Notes under the pieces: generated by a model
What the model was told of the DNA's origin: nothing
Seen by the model: only the letters and a program-made list of their open reading frames with translations
Databases searched by the model: none
Origin: DASUTB01 sp036374835
GTDB taxonomy: Bacteria > Actinomycetota > Actinomycetes > Jiangellales > Jiangellaceae
Direction: 5' to 3'
NCBI GenBank assembly: GCA_036374835.1
Contig: DASUTB010000073.1
Coordinates: 1 to 14,675 of the forward strand
Length of the DNA: 14,675 nt
In this document: piece after piece, positions 6,108 through 14,416 of the stretch
Position numbering within the stretch: position 1 is the first letter of the stretch
Layout: every line of letters starts with the position of its first letter
Translations under genes and position numbers: made by a program

Positions 6108-6893
6108 ATGGCCGACGATCCGTTCGTGCTCGCCGGTCAGACGTTTACGTCTCGCCTGATCATGGGGACCGGCGGTGCCACCAACTTCGACCACTTGGAG
6201 CAGGCGCTGCTGGCGTCCGGAACAAACCTGACGACCGTTGCGATGCGCCGGGTCGACACGTCGTCCGAGGGTGCGCTGCTCGGTTTGCTGCGCGAACACG
6301 GCATCCAGGTGCTGCCGAACACCGCCGGGTGCTTCACCGCCGGGGAAGCCGTGCTCACCGCCCGGCTGGCTCGCGAGGCGCTCGAGACCGACCTGGTCAA
6401 GCTCGAGGTGATCGCCGACGAGCACACCCTGCTGCCCGACCCGGTCGAGTTGCTTGACGCGGCCGAGCAACTGGTGGCCGACGGCTTCACCGTGCTGCCG
6501 TACACCACCGACGACCCGGTCCTCGCGCGGCGGCTCGAGCAGGCCGGCTGCGCGGCGGTCATGCCGCTGGGTTCCCCCATCGGTACCGGGCTGGGTATCG
6601 CGAACCCGCACAACATCGCCATGATCGTGGAGCGGTCGAGCGTCCCCGTCATCCTCGACGCGGGCATCGGCACCGCCTCGGACGCCGCGCTCGCCATGGA
6701 GCTCGGGTGTGACGCCGTCCTGCTCGCGTCCGCAGTCACCCGCGCACACCAGCCGGCACTGATGGCCGAGGCGATGCGCAAGGCGATCGAGGCCGGCCGG
6801 CTCGCCTGGCGCGCGGGACGGATTCCGAAGCGTTTCCACGCCGTGGCATCGTCGCAATGGGCCGGGCTGGCCGAACTGGGTGAGAGCGAATGA
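6108..6893 (+). CDS. thiG: Thiazole synthase ThiG
   Basis: A 261-aa TIM-barrel enzyme that builds thiazole phosphate carboxylate from DXP, dehydroglycine (from ThiO) and ThiS thiocarboxylate. The Schiff-base lysine is K98 in DLVKLEVI. Other family landmarks are SRLIMGTGG (15-23), LPNTAGCFTAGEAV (69-82), MPLGSPIGTGLGI (152-164) and ILDAGIG in the phosphate-binding region. Length is normal. The ATG at 6108 follows the thiS stop by one base and has AGGGAGG at 6096-6102. The stop overlaps the tenA start by 4 bp. Confidence 0.96.
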   Translation: MADDPFVLAGQTFTSRLIMGTGGATNFDHLEQALLASGTNLTTVAMRRVDTSSEGALLGLLREHGIQVLPNTAGCFTAGEAVLTARLAREALETDLVKLEVIADEHTLLPDPVELLDAAEQLVADGFTVLPYTTDDPVLARRLEQAGCAAVMPLGSPIGTGLGIANPHNIAMIVERSSVPVILDAGIGTASDAALAMELGCDAVLLASAVTRAHQPALMAEAMRKAIEAGRLAWRAGRIPKRFHAVASSQWAGLAELGESE

Positions 6894-7588
6894 GCCTCGA
6901 CGCACCAACGCCCACCGAGTCCAGTGCCGGGCCGACCGGCCTCACCGAAGAGTTGTGGGCAGCCGGCGCGCCGGTCTACGCGCGCATCCTCGAGCACCAG
7001 TTCCTCACCGAGCTCACCAGCGGCGAGCTGGCGCACGACCGGTTCGGCTACTACCTCATCCAGGACAGCCACTACCTGCGCGAGTACGCACGGGCGCTGT
7101 CGGTGCTGTCGAGCCGGGCGCCGGACACGGCCACCACAGCCATGTTCGCGAGCCACGCGTCGACGGCGATCGCCGTCGAGATGGGCCTGCATACCGAGCT
7201 GCTGGCGCAGATCGATACCGGCGCAATCCCGGACGTGCCGTCCCCGACCACCGTCGCGTATACGAGCTACCTGCTCGCCGCTACGAGAGGCGGCTCGTTC
7301 GCCGAAGGTGTCGCCGCGGTGCTGCCGTGCTACTGGATCTACTGGGCGGTGGGGAACGAGCTGGCCGACAGGTCGTCGCCGAACCCGGCGTATGCCCGCT
7401 GGATCGACACCTACGTCAGCGAGGAGTTCAGCGAGGCCGTCCGAGCCGTGCTCGAAGTCACCGACGGGCTCGGCGAGAAGGCCACCGCGGCCGAACGAGA
7501 ACGGATGACGGACCGGTACCGCACCGCGTCGAGATACGAGTGGATGTTCTGGGACGCGGCTTATCGAAAGGAGACGTGGCCGGTATGA
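6890..7588 (+). CDS. tenA: TenA-family aminopyrimidine aminohydrolase (thiaminase II)
   Basis: A 232-aa all-helical enzyme of the TenA_C class, which hydrolyses amino-HMP (a thiamine breakdown product) to HMP for salvage and can also cleave thiamine. The active-site cysteine is C147 in VLPCYWIYW, the partner acid is D59 in GYYLIQDSHYL, and the late glutamate is probably E217 in RYEWMFWDAAY; all match the B. subtilis TenA pattern. An N-terminal ~15-residue acidic, Pro/Ser-rich tail precedes the fold. It sits between thiG and thiD with ATGA overlaps on both sides, so its HMP product would pass directly to the next gene product, ThiD. Older annotations call TenA a transcriptional activator; the catalytic residues argue for an enzyme. 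Confidence 0.92.
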   Translation: MSLDAPTPTESSAGPTGLTEELWAAGAPVYARILEHQFLTELTSGELAHDRFGYYLIQDSHYLREYARALSVLSSRAPDTATTAMFASHASTAIAVEMGLHTELLAQIDTGAIPDVPSPTTVAYTSYLLAATRGGSFAEGVAAVLPCYWIYWAVGNELADRSSPNPAYARWIDTYVSEEFSEAVRAVLEVTDGLGEKATAAERERMTDRYRTASRYEWMFWDAAYRKETWPV

Positions 7589-8388
7589 CGGCACGGGCAT
7601 TGACGATCGCCGGTTCGGACTCGGGCGGCGGCGCCGGTATCCAGGCGGACCTGAAGACGTTCCTGGCGCTGCAGGTGCACGGCATGTCGGCGATCACCGC
7701 GGTGACGGTGCAGAACTCGGTCGGGGTGTCCGGGATCTATCCCATACCGCCGCAGGGGGTCGCCGAGCAGATCGAGGCCGTGGTCAGCGACATCGGCGTG
7801 GACGCGATCAAGATCGGCATGCTCGGCTCGGCGGACGTCATAGCCGCGGTCGCCGAAACGCTGCGGCGGCTCGAGGCCGGTCCTGTCGTCGTCGACCCGG
7901 TGGCCGTCTCCAAGCATGGCGACCCGCTGCTGCGGGACGACGCGGTGGACGCGCTGCGCGACGAGATGCTGCCGCTGGCGACCTTGGTGACGCCGAACCT
8001 CGGCGAGGCCGAGCTGTTCAGCGGGGTGACCGTCACGGACCAGGAGAGCCAGCTCGCCGCCGCTCGACGGCTCTGCGAGCTCGGCGCGTCGGCGGCGCTG
8101 GTCAAAGGCGGCCACCTGCCCGAGGAGCACGACGCTGTCGATCTACTGCTCGGCCCGGACGGGGACGTCTCGACGTTGCGGCACGAGCGGATTGCGACCG
8201 AGCACACCCACGGCACTGGCTGCACACTGTCCGCGGCCATCGCGGCCTGGCTCGCCCGCGGCGCCGACCTGGCCGAGGCGGTCCGTCGCGGCAAGGAGTA
8301 CGTCACCGCCGGAATCGCCGACAGCTACCCGCTGGGCAAAGGCATCGGCCCGGTCAGCCACTTCTGGCGCATCCACCCCACAGAATGA
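7585..8388 (+). CDS. thiD: Hydroxymethylpyrimidine/phosphomethylpyrimidine kinase ThiD
   Basis: A 267-aa ribokinase-fold kinase that phosphorylates HMP and then HMP-P to the pyrophosphate used by ThiE. Landmarks are LTIAGSDSGGGAGIQADLK (6-24), the pyrimidine-binding Q43 in VTVQN, M79 in IKIGML (typical of HMP-P kinases), VVDPV (102-106) and the anion hole THGTGCT with C213, all close to positions in the Salmonella enzyme. The open frame extends far upstream, through the tenA region, but that part is not homologous. The ATG at 7585 overlaps the tenA stop (ATGA) and lies 11 nt after AAAGGAG. An in-frame GTG three codons earlier (7576) is a less likely start, because it is only 2 nt from that ribosome site. 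It is the last gene of the riboswitch operon. Confidence 0.95.
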   Translation: MTARALTIAGSDSGGGAGIQADLKTFLALQVHGMSAITAVTVQNSVGVSGIYPIPPQGVAEQIEAVVSDIGVDAIKIGMLGSADVIAAVAETLRRLEAGPVVVDPVAVSKHGDPLLRDDAVDALRDEMLPLATLVTPNLGEAELFSGVTVTDQESQLAAARRLCELGASAALVKGGHLPEEHDAVDLLLGPDGDVSTLRHERIATEHTHGTGCTLSAAIAAWLARGADLAEAVRRGKEYVTAGIADSYPLGKGIGPVSHFWRIHPTE

Positions 8389-8392
8389 CCAT

Positions 8393-8418
8393 GTTTGGCA
8401 CGGAAATCGGTGCCAAAC
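8393..8418 (+). terminator. Hairpin terminator after thiD
   Basis: A perfect 9-bp stem, GTTTGGCAC / GTGCCAAAC, with an 8-nt loop begins 4 nt after the thiD stop. It is followed by CCCTTCTG rather than a U-run, so it is a non-canonical hairpin terminator or an mRNA 3'-end stabiliser. Confidence 0.6.
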
Positions 8419-8444
8419 CCCTTCTGTAGACCGAGCAAAGCACG

Positions 8445-8484
8445 AAAACGCCCAGCAACGGCCGATGACCTTTGCCGGGCGTTT
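8445..8484 (-). terminator. Hairpin terminator of the Bax-inhibitor-like gene
   Basis: Arms 8446-8453 and 8477-8484 (AAACGCCC / GGGCGTTT) pair fully and extend inward by 4 bp past one mismatch. On the minus strand the hairpin ends GGGCGTTTTC, a short T-run, about 20 nt downstream of the stop at 8504. Together with 8393-8418 it separates the two converging transcripts. Confidence 0.65.
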
Positions 8485-8503
8485 CCGGCTCTGTGGGTGC
8501 CCG

Positions 8504-9304
8504 CTATTCGCCTTGGAGAATGGCGAGCAGCCGCAGCATTTCGACGTACAGCCACACGAGCGTGACGACGAGCCCGAAGGCGGCCGTCCAGGCGAACTTG
8601 GCCGGGATCCCGCTCTGCACGCCCTTTTCGATGGAGTCGAAGTTAAGGATCAGCACCAGCGCAGCCAAGGTGATCGCGAACAGACCGATCGCAACGCCGA
8701 GCCAACCAGTTCGGAATCCGAGACCCTCACCGTCGAAGAACCACACGTAGGCGAGGTTCACCAACACGAAGACCAGGTAGCCGCCCATCGCAATGAGGAC
8801 GCCGCGCTGGAACTTCGGCGTAACCCGAACCCGCTTGCTCTTGTACGCCCACAGCGCGATCGCGAAGACGCCGAGCGTTCCGATGATCGCCTGGGAAACG
8901 ATACCGTTAACCGGCTCCCCGCCAGCCACGGCGTAGTTCTCGAACATGAAGCTGATGCCGCCGACGAAAAGGCCCTCGAACGCGGCATAGGCGAGCATCA
9001 GCGCCGGGCTCGGCTCCTTCTTGAAGATGTTGACCATGGCGAGCACCAAGCCAACGATCAGACCGACGAAGGCCAGGCTAGGCACCTGCCACCCGACGAG
9101 CGCGCCCGCGACCAGGACGGCGAACATGATGCCGGTCTTGGCGACGACGTCGTCGTAGGTCATCGCACCGCGCTCGACGGCGGGCGTCGTCTGGTACATC
9201 TGCTCGAGCTCTTGCGCGCTCGGCGTCGGGGTCCGGGTCTGGGTCCGATAGGCCGAGCCCTGACTGCCAAACGCCCGGCCAAGTACGGGGTTGTTGCTCT
9301 GCAT
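8504..9304 (-). CDS. Bax inhibitor-1/YccA-family membrane protein
   Basis: A 266-aa integral membrane protein of the BI-1 (TMBIM) family, whose bacterial members are pH-sensitive calcium-leak channels or modulators of membrane proteases. An N-terminal ~50-residue polar tail ends in MTYDDVVAKTG, typical of the actinobacterial branch. Seven membrane helices follow at about 54-71, 75-92, 101-119, 135-154, 166-190, 200-220 and 238-258, with the conserved NFDSIEKGV (221-229) after helix 6 and the family's last helix ending LVWLYVEMLRLL. The ATG at 9304 is chosen because GGAGGAG lies 4-5 nt upstream; an ATG 15 codons earlier lacks this. It appears to be a single-gene unit, separated by 82 bp from the crotonase gene upstream. 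Confidence 0.92.
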   Translation of the reverse strand: MQSNNPVLGRAFGSQGSAYRTQTRTPTPSAQELEQMYQTTPAVERGAMTYDDVVAKTGIMFAVLVAGALVGWQVPSLAFVGLIVGLVLAMVNIFKKEPSPALMLAYAAFEGLFVGGISFMFENYAVAGGEPVNGIVSQAIIGTLGVFAIALWAYKSKRVRVTPKFQRGVLIAMGGYLVFVLVNLAYVWFFDGEGLGFRTGWLGVAIGLFAITLAALVLILNFDSIEKGVQSGIPAKFAWTAAFGLVVTLVWLYVEMLRLLAILQGE

Positions 9305-9369
9305 TTCTCCTCCACGGCCCGCCGGTTGCGGGTTCTCCTGGTGTAACACTACGAGATCGGCGTTAAGTT

Positions 9370-9397
9370 CCGGAACGGTGTCATGGTCACATTCCGG
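9370..9397 (-). terminator. Possible hairpin terminator after crotonase gene
   Basis: On the minus strand CCGGAA and TTCCGG (6 bp) enclose a further GTG/CAC pairing; the hairpin starts within the last codons of the crotonase gene and ends 17 nt past its stop. No U-run follows, so support is modest. It lies just upstream of the region that must hold the promoter of the BI-1-like gene. Confidence 0.35.
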
Positions 9398-10211
9398 TGA
9401 ACCGTGGGGGACGTCGCTCGGCGAACGCCGTCACCGCCTCGGTCAGGTCTTCACTCGGCAAGAATGCCGCATTCCACGCCGCGACGTAACGCAACCCCGC
9501 CTCGACACGCGGCTCGCGGTCATGGTCGAGCACATCCTTGACGCCACGGACCACCAGCGGCGAGTTGGCCGCGATCTCCTCGGCCAGTTCGCGCGCGGCG
9601 GCCAGCGCAGCGTCCCGATCCGGGTAGACGTCGTTGACCAGGCCGATCCGTTCGGCGCGCGCCGCGTCGATGTCCTTGCCGGTAAACGCGAGCTCGCGCA
9701 GGTGGCCGTCCCCGATGATTCCGGCCAGGCGCTGCAGGCTGCCGAGGTCGGCGACGATCGCGACCTTGACCTCGCGGACGCTGAACTTCGCATCGGCCGA
9801 AGCGACTCGCACGTCCGCCGCCGCGATCAGATCGACGCCGGCGCCGACGCACCAGCCGCTCACCGCCGCCACCACGGGCGTCCGGCACTTCGCGACGGAC
9901 GTGATCGCCGCCTGCAACCGGCGCACCGTCTCGAGCAGTTCAGTCCGGGCGCTCGCGCCGGCAGTGCCGGATCCAAGAGCCGGTGCCAGGTCGCCCATCA
10001 TCGCCGGCAGGTCGAGGCCGTACGAGAAGTGCTCGCCGGAGCCGGTCAGCACGATCGCGCGCACTTCCGGTTCGGCGTCCAGCGTGGCGAACGCCTCGGG
10101 CAGTTCGCGCCACAGGTCCGGGCCCATCGCGTTGCCCTTGCCGGGGCCGAGCAGGCTGACCTCTGCGATCTGGCCGGTGCGTTCGACACGCAGCGATACG
10201 TAATCAGTCAT
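9387..10211 (-). CDS. Crotonase-family protein, dienoyl-CoA isomerase type
   Basis: A 274-aa enoyl-CoA hydratase/isomerase-superfamily enzyme acting on acyl-CoA in the cytosol. The oxyanion-hole motifs are EHFSYGLDL (60-68) and VSGWCVGAGVDL (117-128). Three acids, D127, E147 and D155, have exactly the spacing (20 and 8 residues) of the catalytic D176/E196/D204 of mammalian delta3,5-delta2,4-dienoyl-CoA isomerase (ECH1), and the surrounding REVKVAIVADLGSLQRL also resembles ECH1. It lacks the paired glutamates of classic enoyl-CoA hydratase, so a dienoyl-CoA isomerase in oxidation of odd-position unsaturated fatty acids is the better guess. The ATG at 10211 is chosen because homology starts at TDYVSLRVER; a longer frame to 10289 overlaps the antiporter gene. 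It follows the antiporter gene by 11 bp, likely in one operon. Confidence 0.88.
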   Translation of the reverse strand: MTDYVSLRVERTGQIAEVSLLGPGKGNAMGPDLWRELPEAFATLDAEPEVRAIVLTGSGEHFSYGLDLPAMMGDLAPALGSGTAGASARTELLETVRRLQAAITSVAKCRTPVVAAVSGWCVGAGVDLIAAADVRVASADAKFSVREVKVAIVADLGSLQRLAGIIGDGHLRELAFTGKDIDAARAERIGLVNDVYPDRDAALAAARELAEEIAANSPLVVRGVKDVLDHDREPRVEAGLRYVAAWNAAFLPSEDLTEAVTAFAERRPPRFTGM

Positions 10212-10222
10212 GCCTGAGCAGG

Positions 10223-11407
10223 CTACCCGCCGGCCTGCGACCTGCCGCGACGCAGGCCCACCTCGTACGCCACGAGAACCGACAGCCACAGCACCGTGAT
10301 CGGGACGACGAAGCCGAGCATGACACCACTGAACGGCTCCACCGCGTCGTGGTCGGTAGCGTCGAGCAGCACATAGGCCAGGTAGGCGATGTAATACGCC
10401 ACGAAGAGCACGCCTTCCCAGCGAGCCACCGTGAAGCCGGTAAATGCGATCGGGGCGAGCGCGAGCGCGGTAGCGATCATGACCGGCAGGTCGAGGCGCA
10501 CGGCGGCGTCCGCGACCGGTATGCCGTCGCTCGTGATGATCGCCGACAGGCCGAGCACGGCTCCGATGTTGAACAGGCAGCTCCCGACGACGTTGCCGAC
10601 GGCGAGGTCTCGTTCGCCGCGCAGCAGCGCCATGAGGCTCGCGGCGAGTTCGGGCAGCGACGTGCCGATGGCGACGACGGACAGCCCGATGACCAGGTCG
10701 CTGACGCCGAACGCGGCCGCCACGTCCGTCGCCCCGCTCACCAGCAGGTTCGCGCCGCCGACCAGCATCGCGACACCGACCGCGACCAGCCCGAGCGCTA
10801 CCAGCGGCCGCCCGTTCCGAGCGCCGCCACCTTCGCCCGGCTTGCCCACCGACCCGGACGAGGCCGCGAGACCAGGCGGGACGGGTACGCCGGGTACGGC
10901 GGCCACCTGCGGCGGGTCCGAGGAGTGCATGGCGGCGTCACGATCCGTGGCTGCGCGCTTTCGCCCGATCACGATCGTGGCCGCGACGTAGACGACCAGC
11001 GCCGCCAGCAGCAGAACCCCGTCGAGCCGGTCGACATCCCCATCGAGGGCCACCAGGAGGGCAAGAACGGATAGCGCGATGACCACCGGAATGTCCAACC
11101 GGACCAGCTGTGATTTGACGACCAGCGGCGTGATCACCGCACAGATGCCGAGGATGAGTAGCACATTGGCGATGTTGCTGCCGACTACGTTGCCGACCGC
11201 AAGCCCGGGATTGCCGGTGAGCGCGGCCTGCAGGGTGACGGCGAGCTCCGGCGCGGATGTCGCGAACGACACGACGGTGAGGCCGATGACGAAGCCCGAC
11301 AGGCCGAGCGCACTCGCGATCCGGGTCGCGCCCCGAACCAGAACCTCGCCGCCGACGGCCAGCAGGACGAGCCCGCCCAGCAGCGCGAGTACGGTCAGGA
11401 CGGTCAT
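10223..11407 (-). CDS. Na+/Ca2+ antiporter family protein (YrbG/CaxA type)
   Basis: A 394-aa inner-membrane cation exchanger of the CaCA superfamily. Two inverted alpha-repeats are clear: SFATSAPELAVT (47-58, E54) with GNVVGSNIANVLLILG (72-87), and AIGTSLPELAAS (246-257, E253) with GNVVGSCLFNIGAVLG (271-286). The two acids in the (G/A)TSxPE motifs are the ion-binding residues. About ten hydrophobic segments are present. The halves are joined by a Pro/Gly/Ala-rich loop (about 150-200) that is hydrophilic and longer than in E. coli YrbG. The ATG at 11407 overlaps the pepN stop (ATGA), indicating translational coupling. It probably exports Ca2+ in exchange for Na+ or H+; the exact ion pair is inferred from family. 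Confidence 0.93.
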   Translation of the reverse strand: MTVLTVLALLGGLVLLAVGGEVLVRGATRIASALGLSGFVIGLTVVSFATSAPELAVTLQAALTGNPGLAVGNVVGSNIANVLLILGICAVITPLVVKSQLVRLDIPVVIALSVLALLVALDGDVDRLDGVLLLAALVVYVAATIVIGRKRAATDRDAAMHSSDPPQVAAVPGVPVPPGLAASSGSVGKPGEGGGARNGRPLVALGLVAVGVAMLVGGANLLVSGATDVAAAFGVSDLVIGLSVVAIGTSLPELAASLMALLRGERDLAVGNVVGSCLFNIGAVLGLSAIITSDGIPVADAAVRLDLPVMIATALALAPIAFTGFTVARWEGVLFVAYYIAYLAYVLLDATDHDAVEPFSGVMLGFVVPITVLWLSVLVAYEVGLRRGRSQAGG

Positions 11408-13902
11408 GGACGCTCAGCCTGATGACCAGAGGTGGCGAACGTGGCACGCACCGCAATCGCGCGGCGCATGTCGTCGAGCCGGTCAGCGATCTGGCGCCGC
11501 AACATCGGGATCGGCTCGCCGTCCCGCAGGCATCTCTCGCCCAGACGCAACGTCTCGTCGTCCACGAACATCGCCGGGAAGCCGTACTCTCCCGCGAACA
11601 TGCCCAGCGACGGCCCGCGCCGCGCCGCCATCGCAACCGCGTCCTCGAAATAGCGCGGCACGTACCCGGCGACAAGATCGTGCTGTTCCGGTGCCCAGAA
11701 ACCCTGCGCGGTCGCGTTGTACAGGTACGTGGACAGCTCGTCACCCTCATACATTGCCGACCATGCTTGCGCCTTGCGCTCCGCGTCGGGTAGCGCCGCC
11801 AGGCACCGCGCCCTGCCCTCCTCACCCTTGGCGCTCTTGTCGCGTGCGAACTCGGCGTCGATCTCGTCCGGTGTGACCGCTCCGAGTACGGCCAGCCGGT
11901 GCAGGATCTGCCAGCGCAGCTCGGGATCCAGTTCCGGCCCACCTGGGACGGCGCCCGCCTCGAGCCAGCCCCGGATCGTCTCCGGCCGCACCGCGCTGCC
12001 GATGATCGTCCGGACGGCCGTCAGCCGCAGGTTCGGATCACCCTCGGGCAGGTCCAGCATCCGGGTGGCGATGGCGGTAAGCGTCTCGAGCGCACGGGTG
12101 CGCGCGTCACCGGCGAGATACTGGTCCGCGACGATCTTGCGGGCGAACCTCAGCACACCTTGCACGATCGCCATGTCCGTCTCGCTCGCGAAGTGCAGTT
12201 GCGCCATGTCGAGAAATTCGACGGGCGCGAGTTCGGCGTCCCGCACCATGTCGCGCGCGGCATTCCACACGACCGCCCGCGACAGTGCCGACGGCAGCGC
12301 GGCCAGCGCCTCGGTGGCGACGCTCCACGACACGGGGTCGAGCCGCACCTTCGCATAGGTGAGGTCGTCGTCGTTGAGCAAGACGAGGTCGGGACGACTA
12401 CCCGGCAGCGTCGTCCCGTCCGAGGGCACGTCCACTTCGAAGCGTTCCCGCTCGGTCAGTTCGCCGTCCGACAGGTCGTACCCGCCGATCAAGAGCCGGT
12501 GGGGACGGTCGCCCTCGCGCTCGACAGTCGTCATCCACGCGTTGTCCCGCTCCGCGATCGTCAGGCGGAGCGTGTCGACGCCACTCGTTCGCAACCACTG
12601 GTCGGCCCACGCATGCACGTCACGGTCGGACACGCGGTCCATCGAGTCGATGAAGTCGGCCAGCGTGGCGTTGCCGAACTTGTGCCGGGTGAAGTGATCG
12701 TTGATGCCGGCGAGGAAAACGTCGCGGCCCAGCCACGTCACCAGCTGCCGCAGCGCGCTCGCGCCCTTCGAGTATGAGATGCCGTCGAAGTTGGTGAGCG
12801 CTTCGCCGGTGTCGGGCACATTGTCCGGCGCGACGGGGTGGGTGGACGGACGCTGGTCCGCGTCGTATCCGGAGCCCTTGCGGCCCACGGCGAAGTCGAC
12901 CCACGTGCCGGTGAACCGCGTCGCCTCAGTCAACGTCTGGAAGCCCATGTACTCGGCGAACGACTCGTTGAGCCAGACGTCGTCCCACCACTCGAGCGTC
13001 ACCAGATCGCCGAACCACATATGCGCCATCTCGTGCGCGATCACCATCGCTCGGGTCTGGCGTTCAACGGAGGTGACCGCCGACCGGTAGACGAACTCGT
13101 CGCGGAACGTCACGAGGCCGGGGTTCTCCATCGCGCCGGCGTTGAACTCGGGGACGAACGCCTGGTCGTAGGAGTCGAACGGGTACGGCTCGTCGAACAC
13201 GTCCTGATAGTGGTCGAAACACCGCCGGGTGATCTCGAACAGCTCGTCTGCGTCCTTGTCCAGGTGCTGGGCCAGCGACTGGCGGACGTGCAGCCCGAAC
13301 GGCAAGCCTGCATGCTCGGTGCGCACCGAATGCCATGGCCCGGCGGCGGTCGCGACCAGATACGTGCTGATCGGCGGCGTCGTGGCGATCGTCCAACGGC
13401 CCGGGCTCCGCCGGGTCGCGACGCCGTTGCCCAGCACGGTCCACGCCTCGGGCGCGGTCACCGAGACCTCGAACACCGCCTTCAGGTCCGGCTGGTCGAA
13501 TGCGGCGAATACCCGCTGCACATCGTCGAGGAACAGCTGCGTGTAGAGGTAGACCTCGCCGTCGGCCGGATCGGTGAACCGGTGCAGCCCCTCGCCGGTG
13601 TGCGAGTAGCTCATGTCCGCGTCGATGGTGATCTCGTGCTCGCCCGCGGCAAGCCCGGTCAGGGGAAACCGGTTGTCGTCCAACACCGCCGGATCGAGCG
13701 CCCTGCCGTCCAGCGTGACCTCATGGATTGCCGCCGGCTTGAGCTCGACGAACGTGTCGCCAGGCTCGGTGACGGTGAACCGGATCGTAGCCCTGGAACC
13801 GAACCGCTCCTCGCCGCGCGTGAGGTCGAGATCGACGGTGTACCGGTCGACGTCCAGCATCGAGCGACGTGCACGCGATTCGTCCCGGGTCAGTGCAGGC
13901 AT
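11404..13902 (-). CDS. pepN: Aminopeptidase N (M1 family metallopeptidase)
   Basis: An 832-aa cytosolic zinc aminopeptidase that removes N-terminal residues from peptides. The N-terminal beta domain spans about 15-195. The catalytic domain carries NAGAMEN (254-260), the zinc motif HEMAH (H290, E291, H294) with the third ligand E313 in LNESFAEY, and the transition-state tyrosine Y377 in GISYSKGASAL. A C-terminal helical ERAP1_C-like domain fills about 520-820. Length is usual for actinobacterial PepN. The ATG at 13902 is preferred because MPALTRDESR resembles the family N terminus; an ATG three codons upstream (13911) is possible and neither has a good Shine-Dalgarno. The frame is open to 14034 but without family similarity. 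It is probably the first gene of the pepN-antiporter-crotonase operon. Confidence 0.95.
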   Translation of the reverse strand: MPALTRDESRARRSMLDVDRYTVDLDLTRGEERFGSRATIRFTVTEPGDTFVELKPAAIHEVTLDGRALDPAVLDDNRFPLTGLAAGEHEITIDADMSYSHTGEGLHRFTDPADGEVYLYTQLFLDDVQRVFAAFDQPDLKAVFEVSVTAPEAWTVLGNGVATRRSPGRWTIATTPPISTYLVATAAGPWHSVRTEHAGLPFGLHVRQSLAQHLDKDADELFEITRRCFDHYQDVFDEPYPFDSYDQAFVPEFNAGAMENPGLVTFRDEFVYRSAVTSVERQTRAMVIAHEMAHMWFGDLVTLEWWDDVWLNESFAEYMGFQTLTEATRFTGTWVDFAVGRKGSGYDADQRPSTHPVAPDNVPDTGEALTNFDGISYSKGASALRQLVTWLGRDVFLAGINDHFTRHKFGNATLADFIDSMDRVSDRDVHAWADQWLRTSGVDTLRLTIAERDNAWMTTVEREGDRPHRLLIGGYDLSDGELTERERFEVDVPSDGTTLPGSRPDLVLLNDDDLTYAKVRLDPVSWSVATEALAALPSALSRAVVWNAARDMVRDAELAPVEFLDMAQLHFASETDMAIVQGVLRFARKIVADQYLAGDARTRALETLTAIATRMLDLPEGDPNLRLTAVRTIIGSAVRPETIRGWLEAGAVPGGPELDPELRWQILHRLAVLGAVTPDEIDAEFARDKSAKGEEGRARCLAALPDAERKAQAWSAMYEGDELSTYLYNATAQGFWAPEQHDLVAGYVPRYFEDAVAMAARRGPSLGMFAGEYGFPAMFVDDETLRLGERCLRDGEPIPMLRRQIADRLDDMRRAIAVRATFATSGHQAERP

Positions 13903-13990
13903 AGCCGCCATCGTGCCATTCGCGCGACCGCGATCAACCTGGCACCGCACTAATACGGGACGCAACGCGGCGCCGCGGCAGCGACCACGA

Positions 13991-14416
13991 TCAGCACCTC
14001 GGCCTGCCCCAATCGATGAGCGGCACGCCGACACTGCACTCGGTCAAGAAGTCCACAAACGGAAACGTCAACACCATGAACGCGGCCACAGTCCCGGCGA
14101 CCGCGACCCCGCCTCGCCAATTGCCGAGCATCGTACGGCCAAGCAAGACGGCGATGCAGGCCAGCAGGGCATACAGTCCCAGGAAGCTCGCGTGCGCCGC
14201 GGAAACGAACGTGTCGTAGTCCGATTGGCGATCAAGCCCGGAACCCGGCGGATCAGAGCGGAAATACAGCGCGGCCAACTCATAGATCGTCAGCGCGGGC
14301 GCGAGCGCGCCGAGGCAGATCGCCAAAGCGATCAGGTACCTCTTGCGTGGCTCGCCAGCGGGTCGACCGATCGCGAAGACGGCGAAGACCACGAGAATGA
14401 GGAAGCCAGCAACCAT
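13991..14416 (-). CDS. Small hypothetical membrane protein
   Basis: A 141-aa protein I do not recognise. It shows four hydrophobic segments at about 2-18, 28-50, 73-93 and 102-123, with a polar loop (53-72, rich in Asp/Ser/Arg) between helices 2 and 3 and a short tail ending GRPRC. The ATG at 14416 has no Shine-Dalgarno and falls inside the first hydrophobic stretch. The frame stays open upstream to a stop at 14477-14479 and that part also reads as membrane helix (GWLTLLIVAAMVAGF), but holds no ATG, GTG or TTG. Either translation begins unusually or the 5' end is degraded. It ends 80 bp before the likely pepN start on the same strand. Codon bias agrees with a real gene. Confidence 0.6.
   Translation of the reverse strand: MVAGFLILVVFAVFAIGRPAGEPRKRYLIALAICLGALAPALTIYELAALYFRSDPPGSGLDRQSDYDTFVSAAHASFLGLYALLACIAVLLGRTMLGNWRGGVAVAGTVAAFMVLTFPFVDFLTECSVGVPLIDWGRPRC

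Noticed and set aside
6880..7584. Long in-frame extension of thiD, suggesting a fusion
   Set aside because: It is the +1 shadow of tenA with an Arg/Pro/His-rich composition; the tenA frame carries all catalytic motifs.
6137..7600. 487-aa minus-strand open frame opposite thiG and tenA
   Set aside because: It is antisense to two clear enzymes and its low-complexity composition is typical of high-GC antisense frames.
12838..13953. 371-aa plus-strand open frame opposite pepN
   Set aside because: It lies antisense to the M1 catalytic domain, and there is no family similarity or ribosome site.
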